Of a stretch of 64,000 nt of DNA, positions 39,404 through 48,222 are shown in pieces. This stretch comes from Filobacillus milosensis. Its GTDB lineage: Bacteria > Bacillota > Bacilli > Bacillales > Alkalibacillaceae. The translations under genes and the position numbers were made by a program. The first letter of the stretch is position 1, and each line of letters opens with the position of its first letter. The stretch spans positions 27,292 to 91,291 of the forward strand of contig NZ_SOPW01000012.1 in NCBI RefSeq assembly GCF_004402015.1, given 5' to 3'. The notes below the pieces were generated by a model. It was not told where the DNA came from, ran no database searches, and saw only the letters and a list, made by a program, of their open reading frames with translations.

Positions 39404-40675
39404 GTGGAAATAAAAAGATTGACGCTTAAAAAGAATGTAACTTGGACCTTGAGCGGGAGCATTGTTTACTCATTGGCGCAATGGTTAATTTTAGTCGTTA
39501 TTGCCAAAGTAGGCACAGCAGAAATGGTCGGGCAGTATGCCTTAGGCCTCGCTATATCAGCACCCATTATAATGTTTTCTGAAATGAAGCTAAGGATCGC
39601 GCTTGTGACAGATGCTAAATCGAGTGTTGATTTTAGTTATTATTTAGGAACGAGAATTGTATGTATGTTGTTTGCGATCGTTGCCATTATCTTATCCATC
39701 GTGATATTTGGATATTCCTTTCAGACAATGATGATTGTGTTGCTGATTGGTATAGCGAAAGTGTTTGAATCGCTTAGTGACATTTTCCACGGCCAGTTAC
39801 AAAAGCAGGAACGAATGGACTTAATAGCTATTTCGGATATGTTAAAAGGAATAATTACAGTTCTCACTTTTGCGTCACTGTTAATATTGACTGAAAGTTT
39901 AATTGTGGCTGTGATGGGACAGGTGTTAATTTGGGCGCTCCTACTTATTTTGTATGATTGTTTCATTACTAGAAAATATGTTTCTATTTCACCTAAATTT
40001 CATTTTAAAACTGTAAGAGGACTGATACAACTCACCCTTTCTTTAGGGACAATGGCGTTACTTAGTTCAATTAACACAAATATACCAAACTATATGGTTG
40101 AACATTTTCTAGGGAAAGAAGAATTAGGTTACTTTGCAGCCATTGCCTATATTTTGTATGCAGGAAATCGTTTAGTAGATTCAATCAGGCAACCTGCTAC
40201 ACCTAGATTAGCCAACCTGTTTGAACGGAAAGATATGAAAGCATTTCGGAAACTACTTTTTGGTTTATTACTTGTTGGGTTATTCATAGGAATAGTAGGG
40301 GCATTGGTTGCCTATATGTTAGGCAGTTTCCTGTTAACAGTGATTTATACAGCTTCATACGCAGACTATTCAGGTTTATTTTTGATCATTATGCTTGCTG
40401 GTCTGTTTAGTTATCCAACGAAATTTTTAGATGCCGCACTAAATTCAACCAGGAGTTTTAAAATACAACCTTATTTAGCTTTAGGTTGGTTGGTAGTAAG
40501 TTTAAGTAGCTGCTTATTATTAATCCCATCATTTGGTTTATATGGAGCAGCTTTTGCTGTTGTCATTGGTTCGTGTGCCAAATGTATAAGTTACAGTATC
40601 GTTTTATTTTTGGTTATGAGAAAAGCTAGGAAGTTACACAATCAGATTTTGGAAACAGCTGCAATAACGGTATAA
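39404..40675 (+). CDS. Polysaccharide flippase (Wzx/MOP family)
   Basis: A 423-residue membrane protein with about twelve to fourteen segments. The N-terminal KKNVTWTLSGSIVYSLAQWL and the pattern of alternating short loops match oligosaccharide flippases that move lipid-linked repeat units across the membrane. Start GTG 39404 follows GAGGA. It lies 10 nt after the FemAB-like gene. Together with the polymerase and the chain-length proteins it points to a Wzx/Wzy-dependent pathway. Confidence 0.85.
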   Translation: MEIKRLTLKKNVTWTLSGSIVYSLAQWLILVVIAKVGTAEMVGQYALGLAISAPIIMFSEMKLRIALVTDAKSSVDFSYYLGTRIVCMLFAIVAIILSIVIFGYSFQTMMIVLLIGIAKVFESLSDIFHGQLQKQERMDLIAISDMLKGIITVLTFASLLILTESLIVAVMGQVLIWALLLILYDCFITRKYVSISPKFHFKTVRGLIQLTLSLGTMALLSSINTNIPNYMVEHFLGKEELGYFAAIAYILYAGNRLVDSIRQPATPRLANLFERKDMKAFRKLLFGLLLVGLFIGIVGALVAYMLGSFLLTVIYTASYADYSGLFLIIMLAGLFSYPTKFLDAALNSTRSFKIQPYLALGWLVVSLSSCLLLIPSFGLYGAAFAVVIGSCAKCISYSIVLFLVMRKARKLHNQILETAAITV

Positions 40676-40689
40676 GGGAGCTAATAGGT

Positions 40690-41490
40690 TTGAAAATTAG
40701 TGAAGTGAAAAAGAGTCTAAAAAAAGATCCACCATATTCGTATTATTCAGCTCTTCAGAGGCGAATGGGCTTAATCGTTACTTGGGTATTACTCAATGCT
40801 TTTCCTTCTGTATCAGCTAATACGATCACTGTTTTAATGCTGCCTTTAAGTCTTATGGCTTCTGGGGTGTTATATTATGCAATCCTTAACGCTAATTTGA
40901 CCTTACTTATATTGGTTTTCTTTTTATCTGTTTTTATTTACGTATTGGATGGCGTGGATGGCAATATTGCAAGATTTAAACGAACCACCTCCATTCAAGG
41001 CGTTTACCTGGATCGGCTGGTTCACAATATTACAGGACCTATCTTTTTCTTAGTGGTTGGTTTTGCAACGTACGAGATAAGTGATGACATTTTTTACCTA
41101 CCTTTATTTATAGGTATAGCCATCTTTAGTGAGCTGTCACCGTTAGATGTATCTCAAAAAGACGTTGAAGCTTTATTTATTAGACAAGCAGTTCATAAAC
41201 AGACGCTAAATTACGAGTTTTCTATTCACAAAAAATCTGATAAGGCATGTGGGGCAAAGCTCATCAATCATAAAGGCCGATTAAATAAATTCATTAAATC
41301 CATTTTAACAATTGATGGGTTTTACATTTCTCTAATTATAGATGTGTGGGTGTTTCAAAACCAATTTTATTTTACGGCCTTGCTCGGGGTGATTTATATA
41401 CTCGGTAAAATTTATGTGAGATCTAACACCACAAAATGGGAAAAAGAACTTATTGAAGTTCTTGAAAAATTAAATGTAAAAGAAAGTTGA
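40690..41490 (+). CDS. CDP-alcohol phosphatidyltransferase-like enzyme with altered motif
   Basis: A 266-residue membrane protein. The CDP-alcohol phosphotransferase motif DxxDGxxARx8Gx3Dx3D is clear at residues 87-112 (LDGVDGNIAR, then G104 and D108), but the last position, normally the catalytic aspartate, is His112. A hydrophilic insert of about 50 residues (about 155-205) is unusual for the family. Members make phosphodiester links from CDP-activated alcohols. Here it may add glycerol or another alditol phosphate to the polymer, or be inactive. Start is TTG 40690 after GGGAG. It lies 14 nt behind the flippase gene. Confidence 0.75.
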   Translation: MKISEVKKSLKKDPPYSYYSALQRRMGLIVTWVLLNAFPSVSANTITVLMLPLSLMASGVLYYAILNANLTLLILVFFLSVFIYVLDGVDGNIARFKRTTSIQGVYLDRLVHNITGPIFFLVVGFATYEISDDIFYLPLFIGIAIFSELSPLDVSQKDVEALFIRQAVHKQTLNYEFSIHKKSDKACGAKLINHKGRLNKFIKSILTIDGFYISLIIDVWVFQNQFYFTALLGVIYILGKIYVRSNTTKWEKELIEVLEKLNVKES

Positions 41491-41542
41491 CTTCGTGGTT
41501 GATGCAGGTAGGTTAAATAATACGATGAAGCGGAGGTTTAAC

Positions 41543-42487
41543 ATGTCTCCTTATCCACCACGTCATGCAAAGCATAAAAAGAAGAAGGTTTGGTTATGGG
41601 TGATTCTATTAGTGCTAATCGTTTCACTCTTAATCTTTCTCTCATATTCTTTCTATTTATATAAGCAAGTCGAAACGGTAGTCGCTACGATGTACAAGCC
41701 ATTAGAAGATTCTGAGCTAAACAAAAGTAATGTCAATCGTTTATTAGCAGATCAAGAGGTCATTAATGTCCTATTACTCGGTGGCGATGAGCGGGATGGA
41801 GAGTCTGTCAGCCGTACAGATTCAATGATCTTTGCATCTGTTAATCCAAAGTCTAACCAAATCTTAATGTTTAGTATTCCGCGTGATACCTATGTAGAAA
41901 TTCCGGGTTACGGAATGGATAAAATTAATCATTCTTATGCATTCGGTCAAGAAGAGTTGACCATAAAAACTGTTGAGAACTTTCTGGATGTTCCTATACA
42001 CTTTTATTTTAAAATCAATATGGAAGGTTTTGAAGATGGAGTCGATGCGGTAGGAGGAGTGACAGTAACTAATACGTTTGAATTCAGTTATGGTGGCTTT
42101 GAATTTCCTAAAGGAACATTACATTTAAATGGGGAAGAGGCGCTAGAGTTTACTCGAATGCGTGATGTTGATCCGAATGGTGACTTTGGAAGAACAAGCC
42201 GGCAAAGAGAAGTCATCAAAGCGATGATTGGGAAGGTTGTATCATTTGAATCATTTACAAGAATTAATGAGGTTTTGTCCGTGATCGAGGATAATGTCAA
42301 AACCAATATGCAGCTAAGTCAAATGAAGGAACTTTATTTAAGTTATAGAGGGGCCAGGAAAGAAATCGCAACTGAACACATCGAAGGTTCTGGCGAAATC
42401 ATTGACCAGGTATGGTATTACGTTTTGACTGATGAAGAAGTTGAGAGAATACGTGGAGTAGTGAAAGAACATATTCAAGAGGAATAG
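41543..42487 (+). CDS. LytR-CpsA-Psr (LCP) family ligase
   Basis: A 314-residue membrane-anchored enzyme with one N-terminal segment (about 18-38) after a basic stretch, then an extracellular LCP domain. Conserved residues: GGDERDGESVSRTDSM, SIPRDTYVEIPG, DAVGGVTV and RMRDVDPNGDFGRTSRQREV. LCP enzymes transfer lipid-linked glycopolymers to peptidoglycan. Its presence suggests that the product of the cluster becomes wall-bound. Start chosen at ATG 41543 after CGGAGG; the frame is open to 41495 without a ribosome site. Last gene of the cluster. Confidence 0.9.
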   Translation: MSPYPPRHAKHKKKKVWLWVILLVLIVSLLIFLSYSFYLYKQVETVVATMYKPLEDSELNKSNVNRLLADQEVINVLLLGGDERDGESVSRTDSMIFASVNPKSNQILMFSIPRDTYVEIPGYGMDKINHSYAFGQEELTIKTVENFLDVPIHFYFKINMEGFEDGVDAVGGVTVTNTFEFSYGGFEFPKGTLHLNGEEALEFTRMRDVDPNGDFGRTSRQREVIKAMIGKVVSFESFTRINEVLSVIEDNVKTNMQLSQMKELYLSYRGARKEIATEHIEGSGEIIDQVWYYVLTDEEVERIRGVVKEHIQEE

Positions 42488-42521
42488 ACAAACAAGTCGA
42501 TCCTAGGCTTGTTTGTTTTTT
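42488..42521 (+). terminator. Terminator of the polysaccharide cluster
   Basis: ACAAACAAG (42488-42496) and CTTGTTTGT (42508-42516) with an 11-nt loop, then a T-run. Confidence 0.85.
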
Positions 42522-42583
42522 AGTGCCTCTAAGCTAGAGTTTTTCTTAAAAATTAGAAATAAGCTGTTGAAAGTTCGTAATAA

Positions 42584-42616
42584 AAAAGTACTCCCACATA
42601 GAGCGGAAGTACTTTT
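42584..42616 (-). terminator. Terminator of the epimerase gene
   Basis: AAAAGTACTTCC pairs with GGGAGTACTTTT on the minus strand across a 9-nt loop, followed by T. Confidence 0.8.
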
Positions 42617-42637
42617 AAACTTATAGATGAGGCTTCC

Positions 42638-43591
42638 TCATGATATTTTATTTGAACGTCCTATGAGTTCTAACGAGTCTCCATATTGATGAAACCATTG
42701 AAATGTCAATTTAAGTCCAAAGCGAAGGTCGCGCTCAGGTTTCCAATGGAGAGCTTGTCTTAACTGAGTGTTATCTAATTGTGAATGATTAATATCACCT
42801 GGCCTGGACTCATAATGGTCGACACCTTTGATTAGACTTATGCGGTCTAGCTCATAAATCAGATCATTAATGCTGTGTCTCGTATTATTAGACAAGTTAT
42901 ACACACCAGATAAGTCATATTGGACGCCGAGGTATAAGGCATCTGCTACATCTTGCACGAAGATAAAATCTCTTGTTTGTTCACCATCACCGAATACTGG
43001 TAACCTCTCGCGCTGTAAAATTTTTCTGATGAAGACTGAAATCACACCACCTTCACCTATATTGCTTTGTTTAGGTCCATAAACATTAGAAAACCTTAAA
43101 CATAAAGTGTCCAGATTAAATAATTCAGTCCACTTCTGACAATAAATTTCGCCGATGTATTTGTTAATGCCATAAGGAGAAAGCGGGTTGCAAATTTCCA
43201 GTTCATTAATTGGCAGGTTTTGATTGTCCCCATAAACAGCTGCTGTTGAAGCAAAGACCACTTTTTTTACATGATATTTTTTGGCTAAACCTAAAATGTT
43301 AGCTAAACCGAATACGTTAGTTTTAGCATCCATTTGTGGGTGATCAATGGACTCGCTAACATTGACCTGGGCCGCTAAGTGAATAACCACATCAAATTGT
43401 TCCTCTCTAAATACATGATCACATGAAGGGCTTTCGATACTCATATTATGAAATTGATGTTTGAATTTCACATTATTTTTATCACCGGTCGAAAGGTTGT
43501 CCATAATATGAACATCATGACCATGATTATAGAAAGTTTCAGCGACATAGGAACCAATAAACCCATAACCACCTGTAACTAATACTTTCAA
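42638..43591 (-). CDS. NAD-dependent sugar epimerase (UDP-glucose 4-epimerase type)
   Basis: A 317-residue extended SDR enzyme. The Rossmann motif is TGGYGFIGS (about 6-14), and the catalytic Ser/Tyr/Lys are in FASTAAVYGD and PLSPYGINKY. RFSNVYGP and GDGEQTRDFIFVQDVADA place it among UDP-glucose/GlcNAc 4-epimerases and related enzymes. It probably supplies a nucleotide sugar for the convergent polysaccharide cluster (context). The start is TTG 43591, 5 nt after GAGGTG. The substrate cannot be fixed from the sequence. Confidence 0.85.
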   Translation of the reverse strand: MKVLVTGGYGFIGSYVAETFYNHGHDVHIMDNLSTGDKNNVKFKHQFHNMSIESPSCDHVFREEQFDVVIHLAAQVNVSESIDHPQMDAKTNVFGLANILGLAKKYHVKKVVFASTAAVYGDNQNLPINELEICNPLSPYGINKYIGEIYCQKWTELFNLDTLCLRFSNVYGPKQSNIGEGGVISVFIRKILQRERLPVFGDGEQTRDFIFVQDVADALYLGVQYDLSGVYNLSNNTRHSINDLIYELDRISLIKGVDHYESRPGDINHSQLDNTQLRQALHWKPERDLRFGLKLTFQWFHQYGDSLELIGRSNKIS

Positions 43592-43777
43592 AAAATCACC
43601 TCGTCAATTAATTAATTACTTTATATCTATGCGCAAACATTCATTAATAGAATTGGTATAGAAAAAATATTTTTAATAGAGTAAAAAATATATGTATCAG
43701 TGTATTTTTTGCTTATGACTTGTTAAGATGATATTGTTAGAAAAAATTTCTGTGAAATAAAAAGTGAGTGTATCAAC

Positions 43778-44617
43778 ATGACAAAAGAAACTTGGTATTT
43801 TATAAACACGGGTACACATGATGCGGCTTATAATATGGCATTTGATGAATGCTTGTTAAATTGGCACAGCAAAGGGGAAATCCCACCAGTATTACGCTTT
43901 TATACTTGGGAACCTGCGGCAATGTCAGTAGGATATTTTCAAAAAGTCGATGGAAAGATACATATAGAGAACGTTAATCAGCATGGTTTTGATTTTGTTC
44001 GTCGACTAACGGGTGGTCGTGCGGTTTTACATGACCATGAATTGACTTACAGTGTCGTCGTTTCAGAGGATCACTCCAAAATGCCTAAAACGGTAACAGA
44101 AGCTTATCGAGTGATTACGAAAGGATTATTAGAAGGTTATCGTAATCTAGGAATCGATGCAGATTTAGCCGTACCTGAAGGGAAATTACAACAAACAGGC
44201 TCTGCAGTTTGTTTTGATGAACCATCTTGGTATGAGTTAGTTATTGGTGAGAAAAAAGCTGCTGGCAGTGCACAGACTCGTAAACAAGGGGTCATTTTAC
44301 AACATGGTTCAGTGCCTATAAGCATGAATAATGATGTGTTATTTGATTTATTCGCTTACCCTAATGAAAAAGTGCGAGAGCGGGCAAAGGCAAAGTTTCA
44401 AGAGAGAGCAACTACAATGGAAGCTTACTTAGGGAGAAAATTATCGCTGGAAGAAGTTGAAGATGCCTTTTACAAAGGGTTTGAAAAGGGCTTGGATATA
44501 GAGCTGAAGCCGTATGAATTAACGGCTGAACAAGAGCAGGAAGTGCAAGAACTTGCGAGGGAAAAATACGTAACAGATGAGTGGAATTTGTCTTCAAGTA
44601 AGAAGCGGGCTAATTAA
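43778..44617 (+). CDS. lipM: Octanoyl-[GcvH]:protein transferase LipM
   Basis: A 279-residue enzyme of the biotin/lipoate ligase fold. It agrees along its length with B. subtilis LipM as I recall it: WYFINTGTHDAAYNMAFDE, RRLTGGRAVLHDHELTYSV, SAVCFDEPSWYEL with the catalytic cysteine, and KKAAGSAQTRKQGVILQHGS with the conserved lysine. LipM moves octanoate from acyl carrier protein to GcvH as the first step of lipoate assembly. ATG 43778 has a GTGAGTG weak ribosome site. lipA follows after 20 nt, which supports the assignment. Confidence 0.93.
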   Translation: MTKETWYFINTGTHDAAYNMAFDECLLNWHSKGEIPPVLRFYTWEPAAMSVGYFQKVDGKIHIENVNQHGFDFVRRLTGGRAVLHDHELTYSVVVSEDHSKMPKTVTEAYRVITKGLLEGYRNLGIDADLAVPEGKLQQTGSAVCFDEPSWYELVIGEKKAAGSAQTRKQGVILQHGSVPISMNNDVLFDLFAYPNEKVRERAKAKFQERATTMEAYLGRKLSLEEVEDAFYKGFEKGLDIELKPYELTAEQEQEVQELAREKYVTDEWNLSSSKKRAN

Positions 44618-44637
44618 ACTTTTAAGGGGTGGAACGG

Positions 44638-45561
44638 ATGACGAAAAAAAATGAATACGTCAGAAAACCTGAATGGTTAAAAATTAAGTTAAATACGAAC
44701 AAAAACTACACGGGCCTTAAGAAGATGATGCGTGAGAAAAATTTACATACAGTATGTGAGGAAGCACGTTGCCCGAATATCCATGAATGCTGGGCAGTAA
44801 GAAAAACGGCTACTTTCATGATACTTGGTAAAGTGTGTACACGTGGTTGTCGTTTCTGTGCGGTTAACACAGGACTGCCTACAGAAATAGATTGGCAAGA
44901 GCCACAGCGTGTAGCTGAATCAGTAGAAATCATGGGTCTTCGTCACGCTGTAATTACAGCTGTTGCTCGTGATGATTTGAAAGACGGTGGAGCAGGTGTG
45001 TTTGCTGAAACTGTAAAAGCGGTTCGCGAGCGTAACCCTGGAACAACGGTTGAAGTTTTACCTTCAGATATGAAAGGTGACTATGAAAGCTTAAGAATGT
45101 TAATGGATGCGAAACCTGATATCTTTAACCACAATATCGAAACGGTTCGTCGCTTAACACCGACTGTGCGTTCGAAGGCAACTTACGATCGCTCATTAAC
45201 TTTATTGAAGCGCGTAAAAGAAGTTGCTCCTGACGTTCCGACAAAATCAAGTATCATGGTTGGTTTAGGCGAAACAAAAGAAGAAATCCTTGAAGCAATG
45301 GATGATTTACTAGCTCATAATGTTGATATTTTAACAATTGGCCAGTATTTACAGCCAACACGTAACCACTTAAACGTGGTACGTTACTACGAGCCAAGTG
45401 AATTTGCGGAGTTACGTAAGATTGCTTTCCAAAAAGGGTTTAAACACTGCCAATCAGCACCATTAGTTCGTTCTTCTTACCATGCGGATGAGCAGGTAAG
45501 TGAAGCGGCTAAACGTCGTCGTGAACAGTTTGAAGAAAATTATATGAAAAACCCATCATAA
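44638..45561 (+). CDS. lipA: Lipoyl synthase
   Basis: A 307-residue radical SAM enzyme inserting two sulfurs into protein-bound octanoate. The auxiliary cluster motif [12 protein letters not shown] and the radical-SAM motif CTRGCRFC are intact, and the C-terminal serine ligand lies in LVRSSYHAD. Length is standard. Start chosen at ATG 44638 after AAGGGGTGG; the frame is open to GTG 44629 inside the ribosome site. It forms an operon with lipM and ends in a strong terminator. Confidence 0.97.
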   Translation: MTKKNEYVRKPEWLKIKLNTNKNYTGLKKMMREKNLHTVCEEARCPNIHECWAVRKTATFMILGKVCTRGCRFCAVNTGLPTEIDWQEPQRVAESVEIMGLRHAVITAVARDDLKDGGAGVFAETVKAVRERNPGTTVEVLPSDMKGDYESLRMLMDAKPDIFNHNIETVRRLTPTVRSKATYDRSLTLLKRVKEVAPDVPTKSSIMVGLGETKEEILEAMDDLLAHNVDILTIGQYLQPTRNHLNVVRYYEPSEFAELRKIAFQKGFKHCQSAPLVRSSYHADEQVSEAAKRRREQFEENYMKNPS

Positions 45562-45570
45562 TATGAGAAA

Positions 45571-45606
45571 AACCGTTAGCTGCTAAGTCAGCTAACGGTT
45601 TTTTTT
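45571..45606 (+). terminator. Terminator of lipM-lipA
   Basis: AACCGTTAGCTG and CAGCTAACGGTT with a 6-nt loop, then at least eight T counting the last stem bases. Confidence 0.92.
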
Positions 45607-45633
45607 AGCTAAATTTCAGTAAAAAATAACATG

Positions 45634-45749
45634 ACTCCATTAATCGGGAAAACAACTCAATTAATAAAAGGTCGCACTCCATTAATAGCCAGGCTAACTC
45701 CATTAATCACGATTACAACTTCATTAATCTCCTTTCAAACTCTATTTAA
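45634..45749 (+). repeat. 21-nt-pitch repeat array, ACTCCATTAAT family (D)
   Basis: Six 11-nt cores at 45634, 45655, 45676, 45697, 45718 and 45739, each step exactly 21 nt, with unrelated 10-nt spacers. The core is the same as in the arrays at 11 kb and 58 kb. It fills the interval between the lipA terminator and the convergent terminator of the next gene. One plus frame is open across it and reads TPLIxxx heptads, judged accidental. Confidence 0.9.
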
Positions 45750-45755
45750 CCCAAA

Positions 45756-45781
45756 CAAAAAAACCTCAATCAAATTGAGGT
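45756..45781 (-). terminator. Terminator of the small membrane protein gene
   Basis: ACCTCAAT (45763-45770), loop CAA, ATTGAGGT (45774-45781), followed on the minus strand by seven T. Confidence 0.85.
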
Positions 45782-45786
45782 CCAGG

Positions 45787-46071
45787 TTAAAAAGGATAAG
45801 CAATAACAAGTATAATAGTGATGATGGTGGCTGAGGAGGTAGCAAGTGCTTTCCCCCAGTAAGATGGCTTATTGATTTTTCTAAGTAATAAGTAGTTAAA
45901 CCCTAAGAACACTAGACTGCTTATTGTTAAGGTTAGGATAGCTTCTAAAGAAAGTAAGTTCATCGGTTCACCCCAGCTAAAAGCAACCCATAGAAACAAA
46001 AATAAATAGTAAGAAAATACGCCAATAAGGACATTTACTAAATAGAAAATGAAAGCCTTAGCTTTATTCAA
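45787..46071 (-). CDS. Small membrane protein, 94 aa, unknown
   Basis: A 94-residue protein with three hydrophobic segments (about 7-30, 41-62 and 74-92) and short loops. I do not recognise the family. It has no conserved charged residues inside the membrane segments that would suggest a transporter. ATG 46071 is preceded on the minus strand by GGGAGTGAT. It lies downstream of the DUF3243-like gene on the same strand, but a hairpin separates them. A proper terminator behind it and the hydrophobic pattern support a real gene. Function unknown. Confidence 0.65.
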   Translation of the reverse strand: MNKAKAFIFYLVNVLIGVFSYYLFLFLWVAFSWGEPMNLLSLEAILTLTISSLVFLGFNYLLLRKINKPSYWGKALATSSATIITIILVIAYPF

Positions 46072-46084
46072 ATGATCACTCCCA

Positions 46085-46127
46085 AGAAAAAAGTTCAGTT
46101 GTTATTTTAATATTAACAACTGAACTT
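46085..46127 (-). terminator. Terminator of the DUF3243-like gene
   Basis: AAGTTCAGTTGTTA (46091-46104) and its exact complement (46114-46127) with a 9-nt loop; on the minus strand TTTTCTTGG follows. The 14-bp stem is among the longest in the window. Confidence 0.85.
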
Positions 46128-46143
46128 ATTTTCATCTACATTG

Positions 46144-46446
46144 TTATGAATTTGTTTGTTGGGCGAATTTAACTAAGATGTGGGAAAGGTGTTCTTTTTC
46201 GGTGTCATTAGAAACCTTCCACAATTCTTTGAGTAAATATTCTTCTCGGTTTCTAGGGCTTTCATGAGAAGCTAGGAAATCACCAACACCTTTGGCTGCT
46301 TTTGTTAACGCTTCATCACTTAGGCCGAGTTTCTCTCCTGTTTCAATTTTGTTTCCTAGATAATCTTTAAAATACTGAAAGTTTTCTAGAATTTCATCCT
46401 TTTTCTCATCGCTCATTTTTGACATGTGATTATTAAGGTTGGACAT
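46144..46446 (-). CDS. DUF3243 family protein (YmfJ-like)
   Basis: A 100-residue cytosolic helical protein. The pattern FQYFKDYLGNKIETGEKLGL, then ALTKAAKGVGDFLASHESPRN and LLKELWKV matches the Bacillus DUF3243 family (YmfJ), whose function is not known. ATG 46446 follows AAGGAGAG at 8 nt. The stretch between this gene and the next one upstream has no obvious terminator; the two could share a transcript, but the 70-nt gap also leaves room for a promoter. Confidence 0.8.
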   Translation of the reverse strand: MSNLNNHMSKMSDEKKDEILENFQYFKDYLGNKIETGEKLGLSDEALTKAAKGVGDFLASHESPRNREEYLLKELWKVSNDTEKEHLSHILVKFAQQTNS

Positions 46447-46516
46447 TACTGAATCTCTCCTTTATTTAGGATTCATTATTCAAATTCCCTTAATAACCTA
46501 AGTTTAAAACATGTCT

Positions 46517-48088
46517 CTATTTTTCGTTTGTCATCAAATGGTTTTCGTAGATGACGTCATATAAGTCTTTGTAAGAAACATGCTCATCTTTAAACTCTGT
46601 TGGAGATTCTAAACCGGCTGCAGCTGCAATGTTAAATAAACCTTCACGTACCGATACAACATAATTGGTAACTCTGTACGATTTCTCTTCAATATCTAAA
46701 GCCTTTTGTAACTTATCATCTGTTGTCGCGACACCAACTGGGCAATGGTTAGTATGGCATACCTGCGCCATAATGCACCCAACAGTTATCATGAATGCTC
46801 GTGCGACTTGAACTAAATCTGCTCCTAAAGCAAGAGCGATCGCTATTCGATCTGGAGTAAACAATTTGCCTGAAGCAATGATTTTGACTTGGTCACGTAC
46901 ACCTTGATCAATTAATGCTTGGTTTAAAATGGGTATCGCTGATTTGATAGGGAGTCCGACACTATCGGCAAGCTCTTGATAAGTAGCACCAGTACCTCCT
47001 TCGCCGCCGTCAACTGAGATGAAGTCAGGAATCTTACCAGTTTCTTTCATCGCGATAGCGAAGTCTTCAACATCTCGCTGTTGGCCGATTACAATTTTTA
47101 CGCCTACAGGCTTTCCTGAAACTTCTCTAATCTGATCAATAAAATCAAGCATCGTATACGGATCGCTAAATTCTTTAAAACGGTTTGGACTGTCCACAGT
47201 CTGGTAGGGCTCTATATTACGAATTTTTGCTATTTCAGGCGTTACTTTTTCGGCTTCGACGTGTCCGCCACGGGTTTTTGCCCCTTGAGCTAATTTGATT
47301 TCAAACGCTTTTACCTGTTCGATTTCAGATTTTCTTTTAAGTTCTTCCCAGGAAAATTCACCATCTTTGGTACGAACACCAAATAACCCTGGACCAATCT
47401 GCATAATCAGGTCGACATTCCCACTCAAGTGATAGTCGGAAACGCCACCTTCACCTGTATTCATCCAAGTACCACCAGCACGCCCAAGACCTTTTGATAG
47501 AGCGGTAATGGCATGACTCCCGAGTGCGCCGTAACTCATGCCTGACATTCCTATTAAACCTTTAACATGAAAAGGATTTTTACATCTTTCTCCAATAACG
47601 ACTGTATACTCGTCGTTAAGGTAATAAGGATCAATTTCTTTTTTCTTTCGATACTCTTTACGTGAAAAGAGGTATTCTTTTTCGATATTATAAGCATAGG
47701 ACTCAATATGAGGTTGCTGTTCAATAGCTAGCTCTTCTTCTAATTTAGGGAACATAGCATTCTTTATGTAGTACCCTGGTGCATCATAATCTCGTTGTGA
47801 TCCAAAACCCACTAAACGATGTTTATATTTAGCTGGTAAAACGATATTTTGATAGTCTTTTCTTGAAAAAGGCTTTCCGTCATTATCTTCTGTAAAAAGG
47901 TATTGTCTAAGTTCCGGACCAATACTTTCAAAGAAGTAGCGTATCCTACCTACTAGTGGATAGTTCTTTAAGACCGAATGACGTTTTTGGTTCCGGTCGA
48001 CAAAATAGCTATAGAGCATGAAAAACCCCGGTAGAATAAGTAAGAAGAAAATAATTATTAATAAAAGTAATGAAACAATTTCAGACAT
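46517..48088 (-). CDS. FMN-binding glutamate synthase-like protein (YerD-like)
   Basis: A 523-residue protein with one N-terminal membrane segment (about 5-28) and a large cytosolic domain of the glutamate synthase central/FMN type. Seen: GMSGMSYGALGSHAITALSKG, NTGEGGVSDYH, KLAQGAKTRGGH, VDGGEGGTGA and CHTNHCPVGVAT, the cysteine stretch that holds the 3Fe-4S cluster in GltB. It lacks the glutaminase domain and the NADPH subunit, so ammonia-dependent glutamate synthesis by this protein alone is not proven. Start chosen at ATG 48088 after GGGAGGGG; the longer frame has no ribosome site. Divergent from the antiporter gene. Confidence 0.85.
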   Translation of the reverse strand: MSEIVSLLLLIIIFFLLILPGFFMLYSYFVDRNQKRHSVLKNYPLVGRIRYFFESIGPELRQYLFTEDNDGKPFSRKDYQNIVLPAKYKHRLVGFGSQRDYDAPGYYIKNAMFPKLEEELAIEQQPHIESYAYNIEKEYLFSRKEYRKKKEIDPYYLNDEYTVVIGERCKNPFHVKGLIGMSGMSYGALGSHAITALSKGLGRAGGTWMNTGEGGVSDYHLSGNVDLIMQIGPGLFGVRTKDGEFSWEELKRKSEIEQVKAFEIKLAQGAKTRGGHVEAEKVTPEIAKIRNIEPYQTVDSPNRFKEFSDPYTMLDFIDQIREVSGKPVGVKIVIGQQRDVEDFAIAMKETGKIPDFISVDGGEGGTGATYQELADSVGLPIKSAIPILNQALIDQGVRDQVKIIASGKLFTPDRIAIALALGADLVQVARAFMITVGCIMAQVCHTNHCPVGVATTDDKLQKALDIEEKSYRVTNYVVSVREGLFNIAAAAGLESPTEFKDEHVSYKDLYDVIYENHLMTNEK

Positions 48089-48222
48089 TGACTCCCCTCC
48101 CAAAGCAATATATAATTTCAATCATGAAATTCAAAAATGACTGAATAAATTTAAGTGATATTGTAAATATACCACATCTTTATATGAGTCAATCAGACCA
48201 TCACGAAAGAGAGGTTTATTAT

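Noticed and set aside
45631..45834. Open frame of 67 codons across the repeat array with TPLI heptads
   Set aside because: No ribosome site, runs through a terminator hairpin and into the antisense of the next gene; openness follows from the 21-nt pitch. Other arrays of the family are not open.
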